From positions 186,001 through 250,000 of the forward strand of contig JAPWGK010000019.1 of NCBI GenBank assembly GCA_029641185.1: a stretch of DNA of 64,000 nucleotides, written 5' to 3'. Below the pieces are notes generated by a model, which made no database searches, was not told the DNA's origin, and worked only from the letters and a program-made list of their open reading frames with translations. Every line of letters starts with the position of its first letter. Within the stretch, counting starts at the first letter, position 1. This document shows positions 1-11,556 of the stretch, one piece after another. The stretch is from Pseudofabraea citricarpa. Taxonomy: Eukaryota; Ascomycota; Leotiomycetes; Helotiales; Dermateaceae. Made by a program: the position numbers and the translations under genes.

Positions 1-276
1 TTGTCCTTGCCGTTGTGGCTGGGCTTCGGAGTCTAGGAGAACGGGACCCTGAAAGTCGGAAAAGTCCATGCCTTCAAAAACAAAATTGTTATTCGCCGGA
101 GAATCTGAGGGATTCTTGGATTCTGATGACGGATGAACTTGCTCGCTTGTTTGACGGGAAGGGGTTTGACGGGAAGGGGAGTACTCATTGTTGAATGCTA
201 CAGGACTTCCTATAAAATCTTCGAAATTGAAGTCTTGGTCCTCCCCAAGTGGTGATAAGTCCATAACAGGATCCAT
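1..276 (-). CDS. N-terminal fragment of an unidentified acidic Ser/Pro-rich protein (runs off left edge)
   Basis: Reading the minus strand from the ATG at 276-274, the frame stays open for 92 codons to the window edge with no stop. The translation starts MDPVMDLSPLGEDQDFNFED and is rich in Asp, Glu, Ser and Pro, with a second acidic/aromatic patch (FEGMDFSDFQGP) near residue 70. Such alternating acidic and aromatic residues resemble the disordered activation regions of fungal transcription factors, but no DNA-binding domain lies inside the window, so that role is a guess. A five-residue unit (PSRQT) is duplicated by a 15-bp tandem repeat. The start codon is the first ATG of the open frame, and the upstream DNA is AT-rich and non-coding. 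Confidence 0.6.
   Translation of the reverse strand, partial: MDPVMDLSPLGEDQDFNFEDFIGSPVAFNNEYSPSRQTPSRQTSEQVHPSSESKNPSDSPANNNFVFEGMDFSDFQGPVLLDSEAQPQRQGQ
150..179. repeat. In-frame 15-bp tandem duplication
   Basis: Two adjacent identical 15-mers (tttgacgggaagggg) lie at 150-164 and 165-179. They sit in the coding frame of the left-edge gene and duplicate five residues without shifting the frame. Confidence 0.85.
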
Positions 277-939
277 TTTTAACAGGGTGTAATATAAAGT
301 GTGCCTGCACTTTGTGTATCTTTCGAATATAAAAAAAAAGGTTGAAAATAAAATAAAATCGGAGAATGAGGTGCATAAAATGAAGTTCTACACGATACCA
401 GTTCGTGAAGGTTAAGTTGAAACAGTTGCAAAATGGAGGATTGAAACGGAGGGTGGGTTAGGATTTTATTACATTCTCGAGTGGCAAAGCCATCTTTGTG
501 CTCGCTCACCAAGAGCACTGGAAATAGACCAGGTCAAAGAATACTAATTTTCGAGAGATAAAGATCCTGATCATGGCGCTTTATGAAGATATAGTTGTTT
601 ATATAAAGGGATATTTATTTATAGAGTTGTTATTGTACGGCTCTTTGTTCGTTCAGCATGCTTGCCATGTGGAGATGAATTAGGGCAACACCTTCTCCGT
701 CCGCTTACCTTCTAGTTCTACGGGCTCTAATATGGATAAACTATGATTTCTAGTATCTTCTTCATTTCATCTTCACTAGATCCTCATACACAAATTACCC
801 TCCCCAATTAAAGTTCAAATACATTATCAAGTTCTAACTAAGATGTATCTAACATTCAATCAAAAGCCTTCTTTACCCAATTACTCCTTGAAGAATTTTA
901 TTAATTCAAAACTTTATTACAAAAGAAAAAAAGATTCAT
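277..939. other. Intergenic, AT-rich
   Basis: This stretch lies between the start of the left-edge gene and the 3' end of the next minus-strand gene. It should hold the promoter of the former and the terminator of the latter. I see only short random frames and T-rich runs, with no further gene. Confidence 0.5.
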
Positions 940-2297
940 TTATCGTAATTCGGGATAGTTTTCGCTCATTGGTGGACCATTCACATCACTGTGTTGTGTG
1001 TGAGCCGGCAGTTCAGCAACATGGTTGACGTGAGGCTGACTCGTAGCACCCACATCCGGGACAACACTCTGTGGTCTCGGACTTAATCCCCCTGCAGGTG
1101 AAGGTGGATACATAGCACTGGCAGGACTAGCAGCATCCATCCTCGCCTCGTCACTCAGCTCAGTATACCTCGCTAAACTTGGAGATGGTTGGTTATATGT
1201 CGGTGGTGGTGGTGAGTGAGGAGTTGGATTGTAGTTCATTTCCTGGGTGTGAGCTGCTACCATGGGCTTTTGACTGGCATTGTATATGACTGAACTATTC
1301 TGGGCATCTTGTTTACCCATTCCAATCCCAAGGGCGTTCTGTGTCTGTGTTGCATGATACACGGGTTGAGACGAAGCATTCGCTTGCTTTTGTTCTTGTC
1401 GTCCGGCTTGGTACTTCTTGTACAGGCAGCACCCTATGAGTGCAACTATTATAACAATCAATACAACTCCTCCTACCACAGCACCGATAATAGCTCCTAG
1501 CATGCTCTTTTTGTGTTTTGTACTTTGTGAGCTGTTCCCTTTGGCAGGATCTGATGGTTGACTTGTTGGTGTGGTGTTTGTTATGATAATCAAGGGTGGT
1601 TCCGTACTCGTAGCTTTACTAGTTGTAGTAATAATTTCAGCAGAATTATTCGTTGTGAACGATGATAGGGCCCCTGGAATGAGGACTGCCGTTGAATAGT
1701 ATGGTGCATCAGAGCAGCCGAAATTGCTATACGTATTACCATTATCAAAAACAAACTCAAAGGTTCCACAGTAAGGAGCTTCCACATCACTGAAAACATA
1801 TTAGTATTTATATTTTGAATCCATAATTTGGATGCTTCATTACCAGTAGAGCTCTCCTGCGGTAGAGATTGCATAACTTGTCGGCCAATCGTAACAATCT
1901 GTTATTTGATAATATGAAGAGCTTGGGAGTGCACAAGCTTCATATCCATTGCCAGAAATGGTATTGAATAGGCAAGTAGACTGGCCTGTGCAGACAGGTT
2001 GTCTGCCCTCACCTATTATGAAGGTCAGATGATAATTAGCACACTTAGTAAATCGACTAACTCACCCCCAAGTACTGTCCACTCTGTGCATATATTTGTG
2101 GCTTCCTGCCGCTTCAATTTTACCAACTTGAGAAATTTGCCCCAAGACGGGGCTTCAGTAGCCACCGCCAAATGCGGTTCTCCATATCCCGTCGTTTTCG
2201 TGGGTAGGCGCTCGCCAATTCCATATGCAGAGACCACCGATGACATAAAAGACAATATCACAACACGGCTAGAAAGAAGAGTCATTCTGAACGGCAA
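940..2297 (-). CDS. Secreted/single-pass membrane protein, Cys-rich ectodomain, Ser/Thr-rich stalk
   Basis: Three exons (2297-2066, 2012-1844, 1789-940) join in one frame to give 416 residues. Both introns (53 and 54 nt) have GT-AG ends. The start (MPFRMTLLSSRVV...) gives a hydrophobic signal peptide of about 24 residues. An ectodomain with regularly spaced cysteines follows, then a Ser/Thr-rich stalk, one strong membrane helix (GAIIGAVVGGVVLIVIIVAL) and a Gln/Pro-rich cytoplasmic tail containing PPPPTY. This is the layout of fungal Mid2/WSC-like surface proteins, which often sense cell-wall stress, but I do not recognise a named domain, so a sensor role is inference. The third exon carries the stalk, helix and tail. 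Confidence 0.8.
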
Positions 2298-2982
2298 TAT
2301 GGCCAGGATAGAAAACTACAAAGTGCTCAGAAACTTATCCATGGGAGAGAGTTACTTTAAAGCGTGTTCTCTCACCAAGATAGCGCGGGAAGCAAAAAGA
2401 TGCAGGAGCTAGAAGATGCACGAAGGATGAGACGAGACCTCAGCTTTTCGTAGTAGAAGGCACGTAGAAGTATATCTTACCCATTTGAGGCGCGCTATCC
2501 GTACTTCTGAGGGTCTTATGGCAGAAATGCATAGCTGTAATTCGCCGTCGGAGGGGACGAGGGGCTCAGAGGGAGACAGTGTTCTAGTTAGCCCGCTAAG
2601 TCGTCGTTAAGGCGTCGCTACGGAATCTACCTGCTTTGGACGAGGCGTTTTTGACCTAAAATCGTGCATCGTGAATTCCACACTAAGAATCAATAGAGGC
2701 ATGATAGTGAAGATGTGGCATCGAAAGGTTGAGTACTAGAGCGGGCCGAAGAGCAGTGGTCCATACCAGGCCCAATCGTTGATCCAGCCTCACTTATGAT
2801 CAACCCGGAGAACAAAATTCGCCAAAACTGATCAACCGCTACCACGAGAATTCGCTGTCTCACCACATCTGGCGGTTCTTGTAGCGTTGGTATAATATGA
2901 TGTACATGCTCAATGTTCTACAAAGTTTCCTCTATGAGATTCTTTTGCCACTCCAAATGTTTTACACCTACAATTCTTGGTA
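2298..2982. other. Intergenic between two minus-strand genes
   Basis: This holds the 3' end of the phosphatidylserine decarboxylase gene and the promoter of the membrane-protein gene. No additional coding frame is supported. Frames at 2897-3338 on the plus strand are mostly antisense to the decarboxylase C-terminus. Confidence 0.5.
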
Positions 2983-4787
2983 TCACGATTCGTCGACCCA
3001 GCCCAGCTTTTCTCCCATCTTTACTCGCTGCCCTTTTTCAACTGCCCAATTCCATCCGCCCTTTCTCTTCGTTTTTTCACCCATCCAGCCCTCGTCCAAA
3101 CTTGGCCGCTGTCCTTTCGGCGCTTCAAATACAAGAACTACAGTACTACCAAGTTGAAATCCGCCCATTTCCTCTCCTCTACGTAGCGCGTGGCCGTGCA
3201 AAACAGGGCTTGCACCTTCATACGTCGCCTCTGCAAATCCACTGTATGGTTCTCCACGCTTTGCAGCTGCTTCGGCTGCCCTGTCGGCCTCGGTATCAGT
3301 TGTTAGCGAGTTGGTACGCAATTCCCTATCAAAATTGACCTTGATAGAGCCCACATTGGTCGCTCCAACTGGTGTGAAGGAAAAGAATCCCCATCGCCAT
3401 CGACCGAGTAAAACGACTCGCTCGTTAAGGGTGAAAAGTCCAGGTAAGGTGCGTTGTAGATAAGGGGAAACGCTGTATAGTTCTCCGGCAAAATGACGTC
3501 GCTTCTCAGCGACCCAAGCAGTAGGGGAATGAAAGCGGTGATAATCCCCAGGCGCAAGATACACCACAACGTAGTATAGGGCAGTACGATTCTCCGAAGT
3601 GAGCCTTGTGTACCAAGGTTTTTCACCCAAGGCAAGATCAGCACGCACTTCCGCTTCTGATGCTGCTTTTGGTTTGGTCGAAGCATCCCGGCTCTTTTTC
3701 TTTGGCTGTGTCTGAGACCCTCCCGAAAACAAGTTTGGGAGAGTGTAAGAAATTCCGTTCACAGTAGCAAATTCTTCGTCTTGTTTTATGATTTGCTCGT
3801 CTTCTTTGATAGTCTCTTGGCCTCCCTTTCGGTGACTTGAGGTACTCTTATCGGGTACTTCTTTTTGCGGCGCGAAGAGGTTCATAGGCGAAGAAGGGTT
3901 GGGTGATGTTCCAGGTTGATCAGTACCAAGAAGAGCGTCAAGACTATATGTCATTCCCTTGACCTGTTCCACTTCACCCCCTTCAATCGCACCAAACTGC
4001 AGTACTCTTCCATCGGCTGGTGAAAGAAGGGCGTTCTGATCAGGGTCAAGTGGACGGGCCCCTGGCTTGAGAGTTCGATAGAAAAACGATGCAAGATTTG
4101 GATATACATGAAGATCAGGTTCTGACACCTCTGAAAGACTAAGGGTAAAGAATGGTTAGCCAGTCATATTTAGAATTTATGGACGGTAAACGTACTTAAC
4201 ACCAAATATAAAAGAATAGAGTTTGAAACCTGGTACACGTAGATAGTAAGGAATTTCGAGTTCGTTGAAACGTCCCCATAGCCTGGACATGGCCTTGAGA
4301 GGCAACGTTGACATTACCTGAACTTGCCTGCATTTCAAGTCAGTTTTCTTCTATGAAAGTGTATTGAAGGATATTACCAAGGGCCTGTTGGTCTGATTCT
4401 ATTCCGTTTCTTGGGTCGCCCCTCAGAATCCCGCTCTTCTCCAGTGCCTGAGCTGTTGACAATTCCATCCTCCTCTTGCCTCCTGTCCTTTTCTCGTTCG
4501 TTTATTCGATAAAACTGAACTAGACCTAGAAATCCTATGCCCAATCCGACTGGTATCGGATACCATTGTATCTTCGTTTCGCTCAGTGCTTTGCGTAGAC
4601 GGGTACCAAATGACTCCTTATAGTCTGTCTGCGGTTTATAACGCCGGGCGGAGGAGGAAAATGGCTGAGAGGGTTTGCCGCAGCGACATATGCACTGCGA
4701 AGATATTCGAAAAGCCGGCTTTTGAGGAGATATCTGCCGGGAAAGTAGATGTGACCGAGCACATCTGACTGTAGGCCGCATCACCAT
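2983..4787 (-). CDS. PSD1: Phosphatidylserine decarboxylase, mitochondrial type
   Basis: This enzyme decarboxylates phosphatidylserine to phosphatidylethanolamine at the mitochondrial inner membrane. Exons 4787-4378, 4327-4196 and 4138-2983 give 565 residues. The first 60 residues are basic and Ser-rich, like a mitochondrial presequence, and a membrane helix ([14 protein letters not shown]) follows near residue 80. The core shows LSPADGR (catalytic Asp), YHRFHSPT (catalytic His) and, near residue 510, the LGST motif where self-cleavage between Gly and Ser makes the pyruvoyl cofactor. A charged low-complexity insert of roughly 70 residues follows TYSLDALLG, as in other fungal Psd1 proteins. 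Introns are 50 and 57 nt with GT-AG ends. The gene is divergent from the ER ubiquitin-like gene to the right. Confidence 0.95.
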
Positions 4788-5118
4788 ATTGAAGAAATTG
4801 TTGTCTTAAAACATGGACAAGGAGTGTTATAAAGTAATTGTTATCGCACAAACAAGGGCATTCGATTATGACGACTCCCTCGAGCTCCGATGGCGCTAAA
4901 GTTATTCTGCCAGCTTTGACCGCCTGCAGCTGATGAAGCTACCGTGGAATTACAGATGACAAACAACAGTTGTACAACAGCTTCCTGTCAACTCATCTCA
5001 GACGCCTTCTGGTTTTACAATGCGATGATATCCAGTTCTTGATTTTCAATTTCGTCTTTTCTACAATTTGCCTGTTCGACGTTTCTGCATCAGCTCATAC
5101 GTTGCATCTAAGTTCAAT
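4788..5118. promoter_or_regulatory. Shared divergent promoter region (PSD1 / ubiquitin-like ER protein)
   Basis: The 331 bp between two outward-facing start codons must carry both promoters. Pyrimidine-rich tracts precede the right-hand ATG (5040-5075). No binding site can be named with confidence. Both neighbours act in organelle membranes, but co-regulation is only a possibility. Confidence 0.5.
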
Positions 5119-7467
5119 ATGTCGTCCGAAGATGCCACGGATGCTCCTACGAGAGATGAAGAGCAGCCTGAGCCTACAACCTTCACCCTCCACATTGTTT
5201 CCCCATCTGCTGGTGTCTCTGGACCTTTAACATTTCCTCATATCCTCGCCACTACCACAATTGGACAACTAAAGGCTAGGATACGAGATGTATTGCCAAC
5301 CAAACCCGCAGATGATCACCAGAGACTCATTCATCGAGGTCGTTTATTGGGGAACGAGGCAGAAACCATGAATCAAATCTTCGGCCAGGAGACGGTATGT
5401 AATCGCCATCGAATTAGAAAATTTAATACTAATTGCTTATGATAGCTCGCCAACCCAGAGGCACAAACCCTACATCTAGTACTTCGCCCTACAACTTACG
5501 ATGTTCCTCCAGCGCCACCAAATCAGGCTATTCCAGTACAAGTTCCAACACCCCCTTCACTTGCACAAGTTCCACCGCCTCCCCCGCGATTGCCTCCTCA
5601 CATACTTCATGGTCTGGATATGCCACCACAGCTCCCGGGTTTCCAACATGTTCAACAACAAGCGCACATGTTCCACCATAATAACATACAAGCTGCGATG
5701 AATGCTCGCATTCAGCACCTGCAGCAAGAAACCGAGAGAGCGAATCAAAGATTGGCAACACTTAACCAAGCTACAAATCGAGTCCGTCATCTAGAAAATC
5801 CGCGTCAGCACTTGCAGCAAGACCAGGCTATAGATCTAAACCGTGCTCTGCCAGATCAGGAAAATCCCCATCTGGAATTGCAGCAAGAAACCGAGAGGCT
5901 GAATCAAGAATTAGCAACACTTAGCCAAGCTTTAAATCTAAACCGTCCTCTGCCAGATCAGGAAAATCACATCCGTCAACAGACTGTGTTTCCCAGTCAG
6001 CTTTTCCCCAACCCTCACATGGGCCATGGGCCAAATGGCGTTGGACTTCCTTCTTTTCAGAATCTGATAGCTCAGAATCAACGTGAGCGTGCAGCTGAGG
6101 GGCTGAATGGTGCTGGTGGTCCTCCAGGTTTGAATCTCCCACAGCCCAATCACTCAGGCAGAACAAGTCCAAATACCCAAGTACCTGATCACTCAATTAC
6201 ATACACTCGTGAGGGAGTTGGACCAAATGGAGAAAGATGGCAAGTGACAGTGAATGAAACTACCATTACAACCCCTCTTGTACAACCAAACCGTCAACCT
6301 GCACCAAGCCCTCATGAGACAAACCAAGGTGATGTTTTACGGACCCTCCGAAATGCAGACCGGGCCGCATTGGAGAGAGCTGCGGGTCTGGTGCAGTCAG
6401 ATGTTATATCTGGACAATCAGGTCAAGGGACAACTAGCCCAGCTCTACAAGTTCCTTCAACGAGTGCTACAGCAACGGCTACTTCTGCTACACCACCCGT
6501 TGTTGCTACTACGGCTCTTGACGGGGTTACTGGGGGGTCTACTGCTGCTGATCCTATGGTTTATATCTTGTCATCACCAAGTGGACCTCGAGCGCTACTC
6601 ATCAACAATGCAGAATCATTTTATACTCCTCGTCAATCGCTGCCACGACACCAGCAAACTTCAGGAAGTAATGATCAGGGCGGGGAATTAGGTCTTCCAA
6701 ACAGAACCAGAGCCGCACGGCGCGCAGCTCGACGAAATCCAGCAAATGACAATGCCCCGGAAGCACCAGTACCAATGCACGCTGGAAATCCTGGTGCAGG
6801 CGCCCTAGCAGCTCAATTACGGCCTCACATTTGGTTACTTGTGAGATTGTTAGGCTTCATTTGGTTCTTCACTTCTGGCAATAACAGCTGGCAACGAATC
6901 ATTTTGATTTGTGGTCTGGCAGTCGTTGTGTTTGTTGCGAACACTGGCCTACTTAACGGAGTTGCTGAGCAATTCTGGGGTCCTATCCGGAGACATGTTG
7001 ATCGATTACTACCACTCGCTGGGCCCGAGGCAGCTTTGGTACCTGCAGCAAATGCCGTAATTCCACAAGCACAACCTGCACCTGTTGAAACCCAAGGCAA
7101 TGGCCCCGGAACTCAACTAGATCCTAATGAGGTTGCGGCAAGATTGATTGAGCAGCGCAGACAAGCTAATGGTGGATGGCTCATGGCACAAGTGAGACGA
7201 GCTGAACATGCAATGCTTTTGTTTCTTGCAAGCTTAGTGCCTGGCGTCGGTGAAAGACATATTGCGGCTAGAGAAGCAGAGGCAGTTGCAGCTGAGGAAG
7301 CAAGACAACGTCGCATAGAAGCGGCAAATGCAACCGAGCAACCAACACAAGAACAAGAGGCAGAGAGTGATAGACCAGCCCCCCCAGAAGAAGCTGGTGC
7401 TGATGCACCGGTGGAGAACCCTGTGGAAAATGTAGTGGCCCCTGTCCAGCCTCTCATTGAGATCTGA
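5119..7467 (+). CDS. ER membrane protein with N-terminal ubiquitin-like domain (HERP/Usa1-like)
   Basis: Exons 5119-5394 and 5446-7467 (51-nt GT-AG intron) give 765 residues. Residues about 20-105 form a ubiquitin-like fold: TFTLHIVSP start, QLKARIRDVLP helix, QRLIHRGRLL strand and a closing LHLVLRP that is only complete after splicing. A long Gln/Asn/Pro-rich linker follows, with two near-copies of an LQQETER coiled segment (about 5722 and 5878). Two adjacent membrane helices lie near residues 553-595 (HIWLLVRLLGFIWFF and ILICGLAVVVFVAN), followed by an acidic Ala/Glu-rich tail. Ubiquitin-like domain plus membrane hairpin is the layout of mammalian HERPUD and yeast Usa1, scaffolds of ER-associated degradation, so that role is likely. 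The upstream in-frame ATG at 5068 would add 17 residues; I prefer 5119, just before the conserved region. Confidence 0.8.
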
Positions 7468-7743
7468 TCATACTCTGTTTCTATAAATGCCCGAAATAAA
7501 ATGAAAGAAATGAGACAAGTTTACCTAGGATCTTTATGATTAGGCAGTAGCAATCAAAGGTGACGATTTACCAGATAATAAGAGGCATATCTACATAAAT
7601 GCTGTCGTTCACGTTAGACACGAAGGTTTGATATCTACTGTTATTTACTTGATATGTAAATCAAATAAGGCTGCATCTTTTTTCCTTTTCCTGTTTCCTC
7701 TTTTTTTGCTCAAGGCTTTTGACCAGCTTTGTTGATGTTCAAA

Positions 7744-9111
7744 TTAAAGACCAATGTCCCTTAATTGCTCATTCAGCCACTTCACATCTTCCTTCGAATC
7801 ACCTGGCCCACCGGCCCAATGACCCCAGATGGAAGGGAAAGTTCGCATCTCTCCCACCCCTTCTTTCATGTTATCGACTTCGATCTGGGAATCTTCTGGT
7901 CTGATCCAGGGGAGTGTCACCATCAGTCACGATTTCTCCTTCCTGAAGGAGGTGCGGGCAAGATTTGCTTACGGGAAGTAGAGGTCAGTCTGCCCAGGCA
8001 GGACGAGCGTCTTGGCCTGGATAGCTTGCATAGCGGCGCGGAAATCTCCATTGTATGGCTCTTGCAGCGAGACGTCGGCGGATTGCCATGTATAGAGCAT
8101 GACGAGCATGTTCTCAGGATCTACCCGGTGCTGAATTAGTTCCTCTGCTCGGGCACGACCAAAGCAAAAGAGAAAGAAGAGAAAGAAGGACAGAAACTCA
8201 AGCTGACCTTTACTCAGCGCCCACGCCTCCCAGAAATTCAGCATGAAGTCCTCAAGGTCCTTGAACCCAAGAACCGTCTCATACAGCTTCGCACGGTAAA
8301 AGGCCTGGCTGAACCCCCAGCCGGCGTACACTCTCCCGAGAGCTTTCAGGCCGACCTCCTTCTCTTCGGCGCTCCATACTCGGTACTCCTCGCCTCTGGG
8401 AAGCAGGCCGTCTGCGTTGACGCCAGCGGAACTGTGCCTCTTCGCGGCGAGCAGTGCGGTCTTCACGCCTTCGAGGAAGACTTGGTTGTGCAGAGATGTC
8501 TTGGCCGCTCCACAGAACGGAACTGCTATATCCATGAAGGAGGGGAAACTCGTTGCCCACTGATACGTCTGGCCGGCGCCCATGCTCCAGCCGAGGACGG
8601 CTCGGGCATGCGTGATCCCCAAGTGGGAAGTCACGAGCTTGTGCTGTGCTTGCACGTTGTCGTAGAAGGTGCACTTGGGGAACGGCTTGACGTCAGACTA
8701 TAGTCTTTCTTAGCTTCATTACACGGTAGGAGTTTGGGCTTAAGTGTGGTTACGTTAGAAGGGGATGTGGATTCGCCGTTTCCAAACAGGGCCGTGATGA
8801 TGATGAAGTATTTCTTCGGGTTGAGAACCTGCATGTTGGTTAGGCACAACCCTCCCTCATGCGGCGGCGTATCTTGATACGGACCTGGTCTTCGCCAATG
8901 AGCCACTCGTTGTCCGCAATAGCTGTACCTCGTCAGTTGCTGATTCCATGAATCTCGCCCTGTACGCACCGCCAGAGTACCACGATGGGTAGATGATAGC
9001 TGGAGAAGACGGGTCCCCAAACGTCTTGTATGCAATCCAGGCATCGGGAAGAGTCTGTCCAGACTGCAGCTTCCAGTCGCCTAATTTATAAGTCTGCACG
9101 CCTGAAGCCAT
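7744..9111 (-). CDS. Alpha/beta hydrolase, homoserine O-acetyltransferase (MetX)-like family
   Basis: Six exons (9111-8970, 8922-8885, 8828-8754, 8697-8208, 8144-7973, 7900-7744) join in frame to 357 residues. The nucleophile elbow GWSMG puts the catalytic Ser near residue 123. The acid lies in LPGQTDLYFPPED, which is only complete after the last splice, and the base is the His of IWGHWAGGP near the C-terminus. The N-terminal YKLGDWKLQSGQTLPDA and the spliced GAIADNEWLIGED are typical of fungal MetX-like hydrolases that are not true homoserine acetyltransferases, so the substrate is unknown. The frame also has an ATG at 9177 that would add 22 residues; the start at 9111 fits the family better. 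The 63-nt fourth intron has no in-frame stop. Confidence 0.85.
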
Positions 9112-10578
9112 GCTGATTGTGAGTTTCTCAAAGGACTCGCTGTTGATATCTGCTTCGAGGCCAACATTGGTGAGCATGTGAACTCGTACTTAACTACCCA
9201 GAACAACCATCAAGAAAGAGTCTATTCAGAGACTTACTAATTCAGCCCCCCTGTGCTTGAGGTTTGGTAAGCCTCTTCTATAACGCCGCGCATGTCAGCA
9301 AAGAAATTCCAACAGAAGCTGAGGAATCACCACGTCATGATGGCCTGTTCAGAAGGGAAAACATAATATATGCTTCGTTGCTGGTGGGGCAGATCTCATG
9401 GGAACTTACTAATTGTGCTTTTCTTGGTAATCCCTACGTGGTAAGTCCGATGAGGCAGGAGAGTGGAGGGGAGGCTGAGAATCTACAGAGGGGAAAATAA
9501 ATTGTCTGAAGGAGAGGATATATACTCGTTCGAGGTCTAATGGGATTCGTACTAATAAAGTTATTCTGTACCCCCCGCTTCCTCCCCCCCGATATCAAAA
9601 GTGTCGGCCGCTGTCGGTAACCCCGCAATTGGGCAATCGATAAGATAAGGAAGCTCGCTAGTGCCATGTGATATGATAGGGCCGAGTGGGAGATGATACT
9701 CTGTGTAAGTAAAATTTAAGAAAGATGGAGGAAGGTCCAGTTCTCAACTACTATGTTCATCAGGTATGGAGTTTCAAAATTACCAGAGCTTACAAAAGGG
9801 CATATATAACATCTAGTTATGCTTGAATACAAACAGATCTAAGAGTACGTGCGTGGGCTGAAGCACATGCATAATCAGGTTTCATATTCGAACTTGTGGG
9901 AACTCTTTTATAAGAGAAGTATGTACTGTTGACCTCTACCATACAGAATTTTCTATTCAATCCACGGCCCGCATTTCAATCGGACACTTGAATAGTGAAG
10001 ACTTCATTTTCTGGCTTGTACGGACTGAGTTCCGTACACGTAAAAGTAAGTTAAGCGACTGACTGGGTCATCATGCTGCCCGAAAGGTCTGACACTGACA
10101 GCTGCGAATGCGACTTGGAAGCATACACCCTCCACCTTGAATACCACGAATTGTCTCAAGAACTTAGCAACTTAGCATCTTAGAACTGTAAATGAGTCGG
10201 CTTATTGCTAGACTTCTCGGTACTATGACGAGCACGGCTACAGCGGCGAGAGCGGGAGCGGGATGGCCCCTCGGTTTTACCTTGGGCTTCACAACAAGCA
10301 AGATAAATAGAAATTCCTGCCCACTCCACCACGCCTCATGCTCACGCCATTGGCCATTCGCAGCCTTCACAGATCCTTCCGGTGAGTTTATATTTTGAGC
10401 TGGAGAAACAGACGTCTTGAAATCACACAGTGGAAACTCTCCTGCCCCCTCCTGACTCGAGACTCTCCTTCGATTTCTGCAGAACTGCTTAGTACAGATT
10501 GCTAATCATCCTATACCCGAAAACAGCAACCCCTCCCAGCTTTTCCTCCCTTCGATATCTCTCTCTGTCCTACGCAAC
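9112..10578. other. Divergent intergenic region, no gene seen
   Basis: About 1.47 kb separate the hydrolase start from the flavin-reductase-like start. Only short frames with no coding character occur, including a 68-codon frame at 10192-10398. It should contain both promoters. A C/T-rich leader (10440-10575) just before the right-hand ATG is typical of fungal promoters. Confidence 0.5.
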
Positions 10579-11556
10579 ATGTCTATCCAGTCGGGAAGTA
10601 CGCAGTCGCGCATGGACGCAGAGAAGTCGATCCAGCGCAATCCACACCCGGACTTCAAGAAAGTCGAGTCGTCGCGGCCAGCCTTCGCCGCAGATGGAGG
10701 CATAACGACGACGCAGACGGTGCAGCCATCGTGGAAGCTGGGCGACGGGGCCAACGACAACGGGGCAGCAGTGTCGAAGTCGCACATCGAGATCGACCCG
10801 TACGAGGAGGGCCGACCAGCAACATACAACTACAAGCTGCTGATCTCGGCCATCGTGCCGCGGCCGATCGGCTTCCTGAGCACGCGCGCCAAAGACGGGT
10901 CGAGCACGAACCTGGCGCCCTTCAGCTACTTCCAGATGATCAACCACGACCCGCCGCTGTTCATCGTGGGGTATGCTGGCGGCTTCGACAACGCGAAGGA
11001 TTCGCTCAAGAACCTGAGCGAGAGTGGCGAGTGCACCATCAATATCATCTCGGAGCACTATGTCGAGGCTGCGAACTCGGCCAGTATTAATGCGCCGTAT
11101 GGAGTCAGCGAGTGGAGCTTGAGCGGACTGACGCCGGCCGAGTGCAAGACGGTCAAGTGCAGCCGTGTCAAGGAAGCCATATTCAGTGTCGAGGGCAAGC
11201 TGGAGAGCACGCGCGAGTTCGAGAGCAAGGCCACGCCCGGGAAGAAGACGGGCGTGCTTGCTGTTATCGAGGGGACGAGATTCTGGGTCCGGGAAGATGC
11301 CATTAACGAGGAGAAGAACATCGTTGATCCGGCCGTAAGTTTTGTCTTTTGCTTTTCGCATCCCTCCTCTTTCCATCGATGGTTGGAAAGCTGTTCTAAT
11401 CCGCACTAGGTCTTGAAACCTGTCAGTAGATTAGGAGGCATCACATACGGCCGGTCACGAGAACTCTTCGAGATCCCTCGCCCGGACTATGGCGAGAGCG
11501 TTGAGAAATCCGACGAGGCCCAGAAACTGATCAAGCCGAAACTCGATGGTCAGTGA
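10579..11556 (+). CDS. Flavin-reductase-like protein (FMN-binding split-barrel family)
   Basis: Exons 10579-11334 and 11410-11556 give 300 residues; the 75-nt intron has GTAAGT and CACTAG ends. From about residue 75 the protein matches the split-barrel flavin reductase family: YNYKLLISAIVPRPIGFLST, LAPFSYFQMINHDPPLF and SGECTINIISEHYVEAAN. The second exon begins VLKPVSRLGGITYGR, the usual C-terminal signature. Members bind FMN and usually reduce flavin or act with a monooxygenase; the partner here is unknown. The first exon is strongly biased to G/C-ending codons, unlike its neighbours, which leaves a 278-codon antisense frame open as a by-product. Confidence 0.9.

Noticed and set aside
10570..11406. 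278-codon minus-strand gene
   Set aside because: It is exactly antisense to the flavin-reductase-like exon and exists because that exon has G/C-ending codons. No domain.
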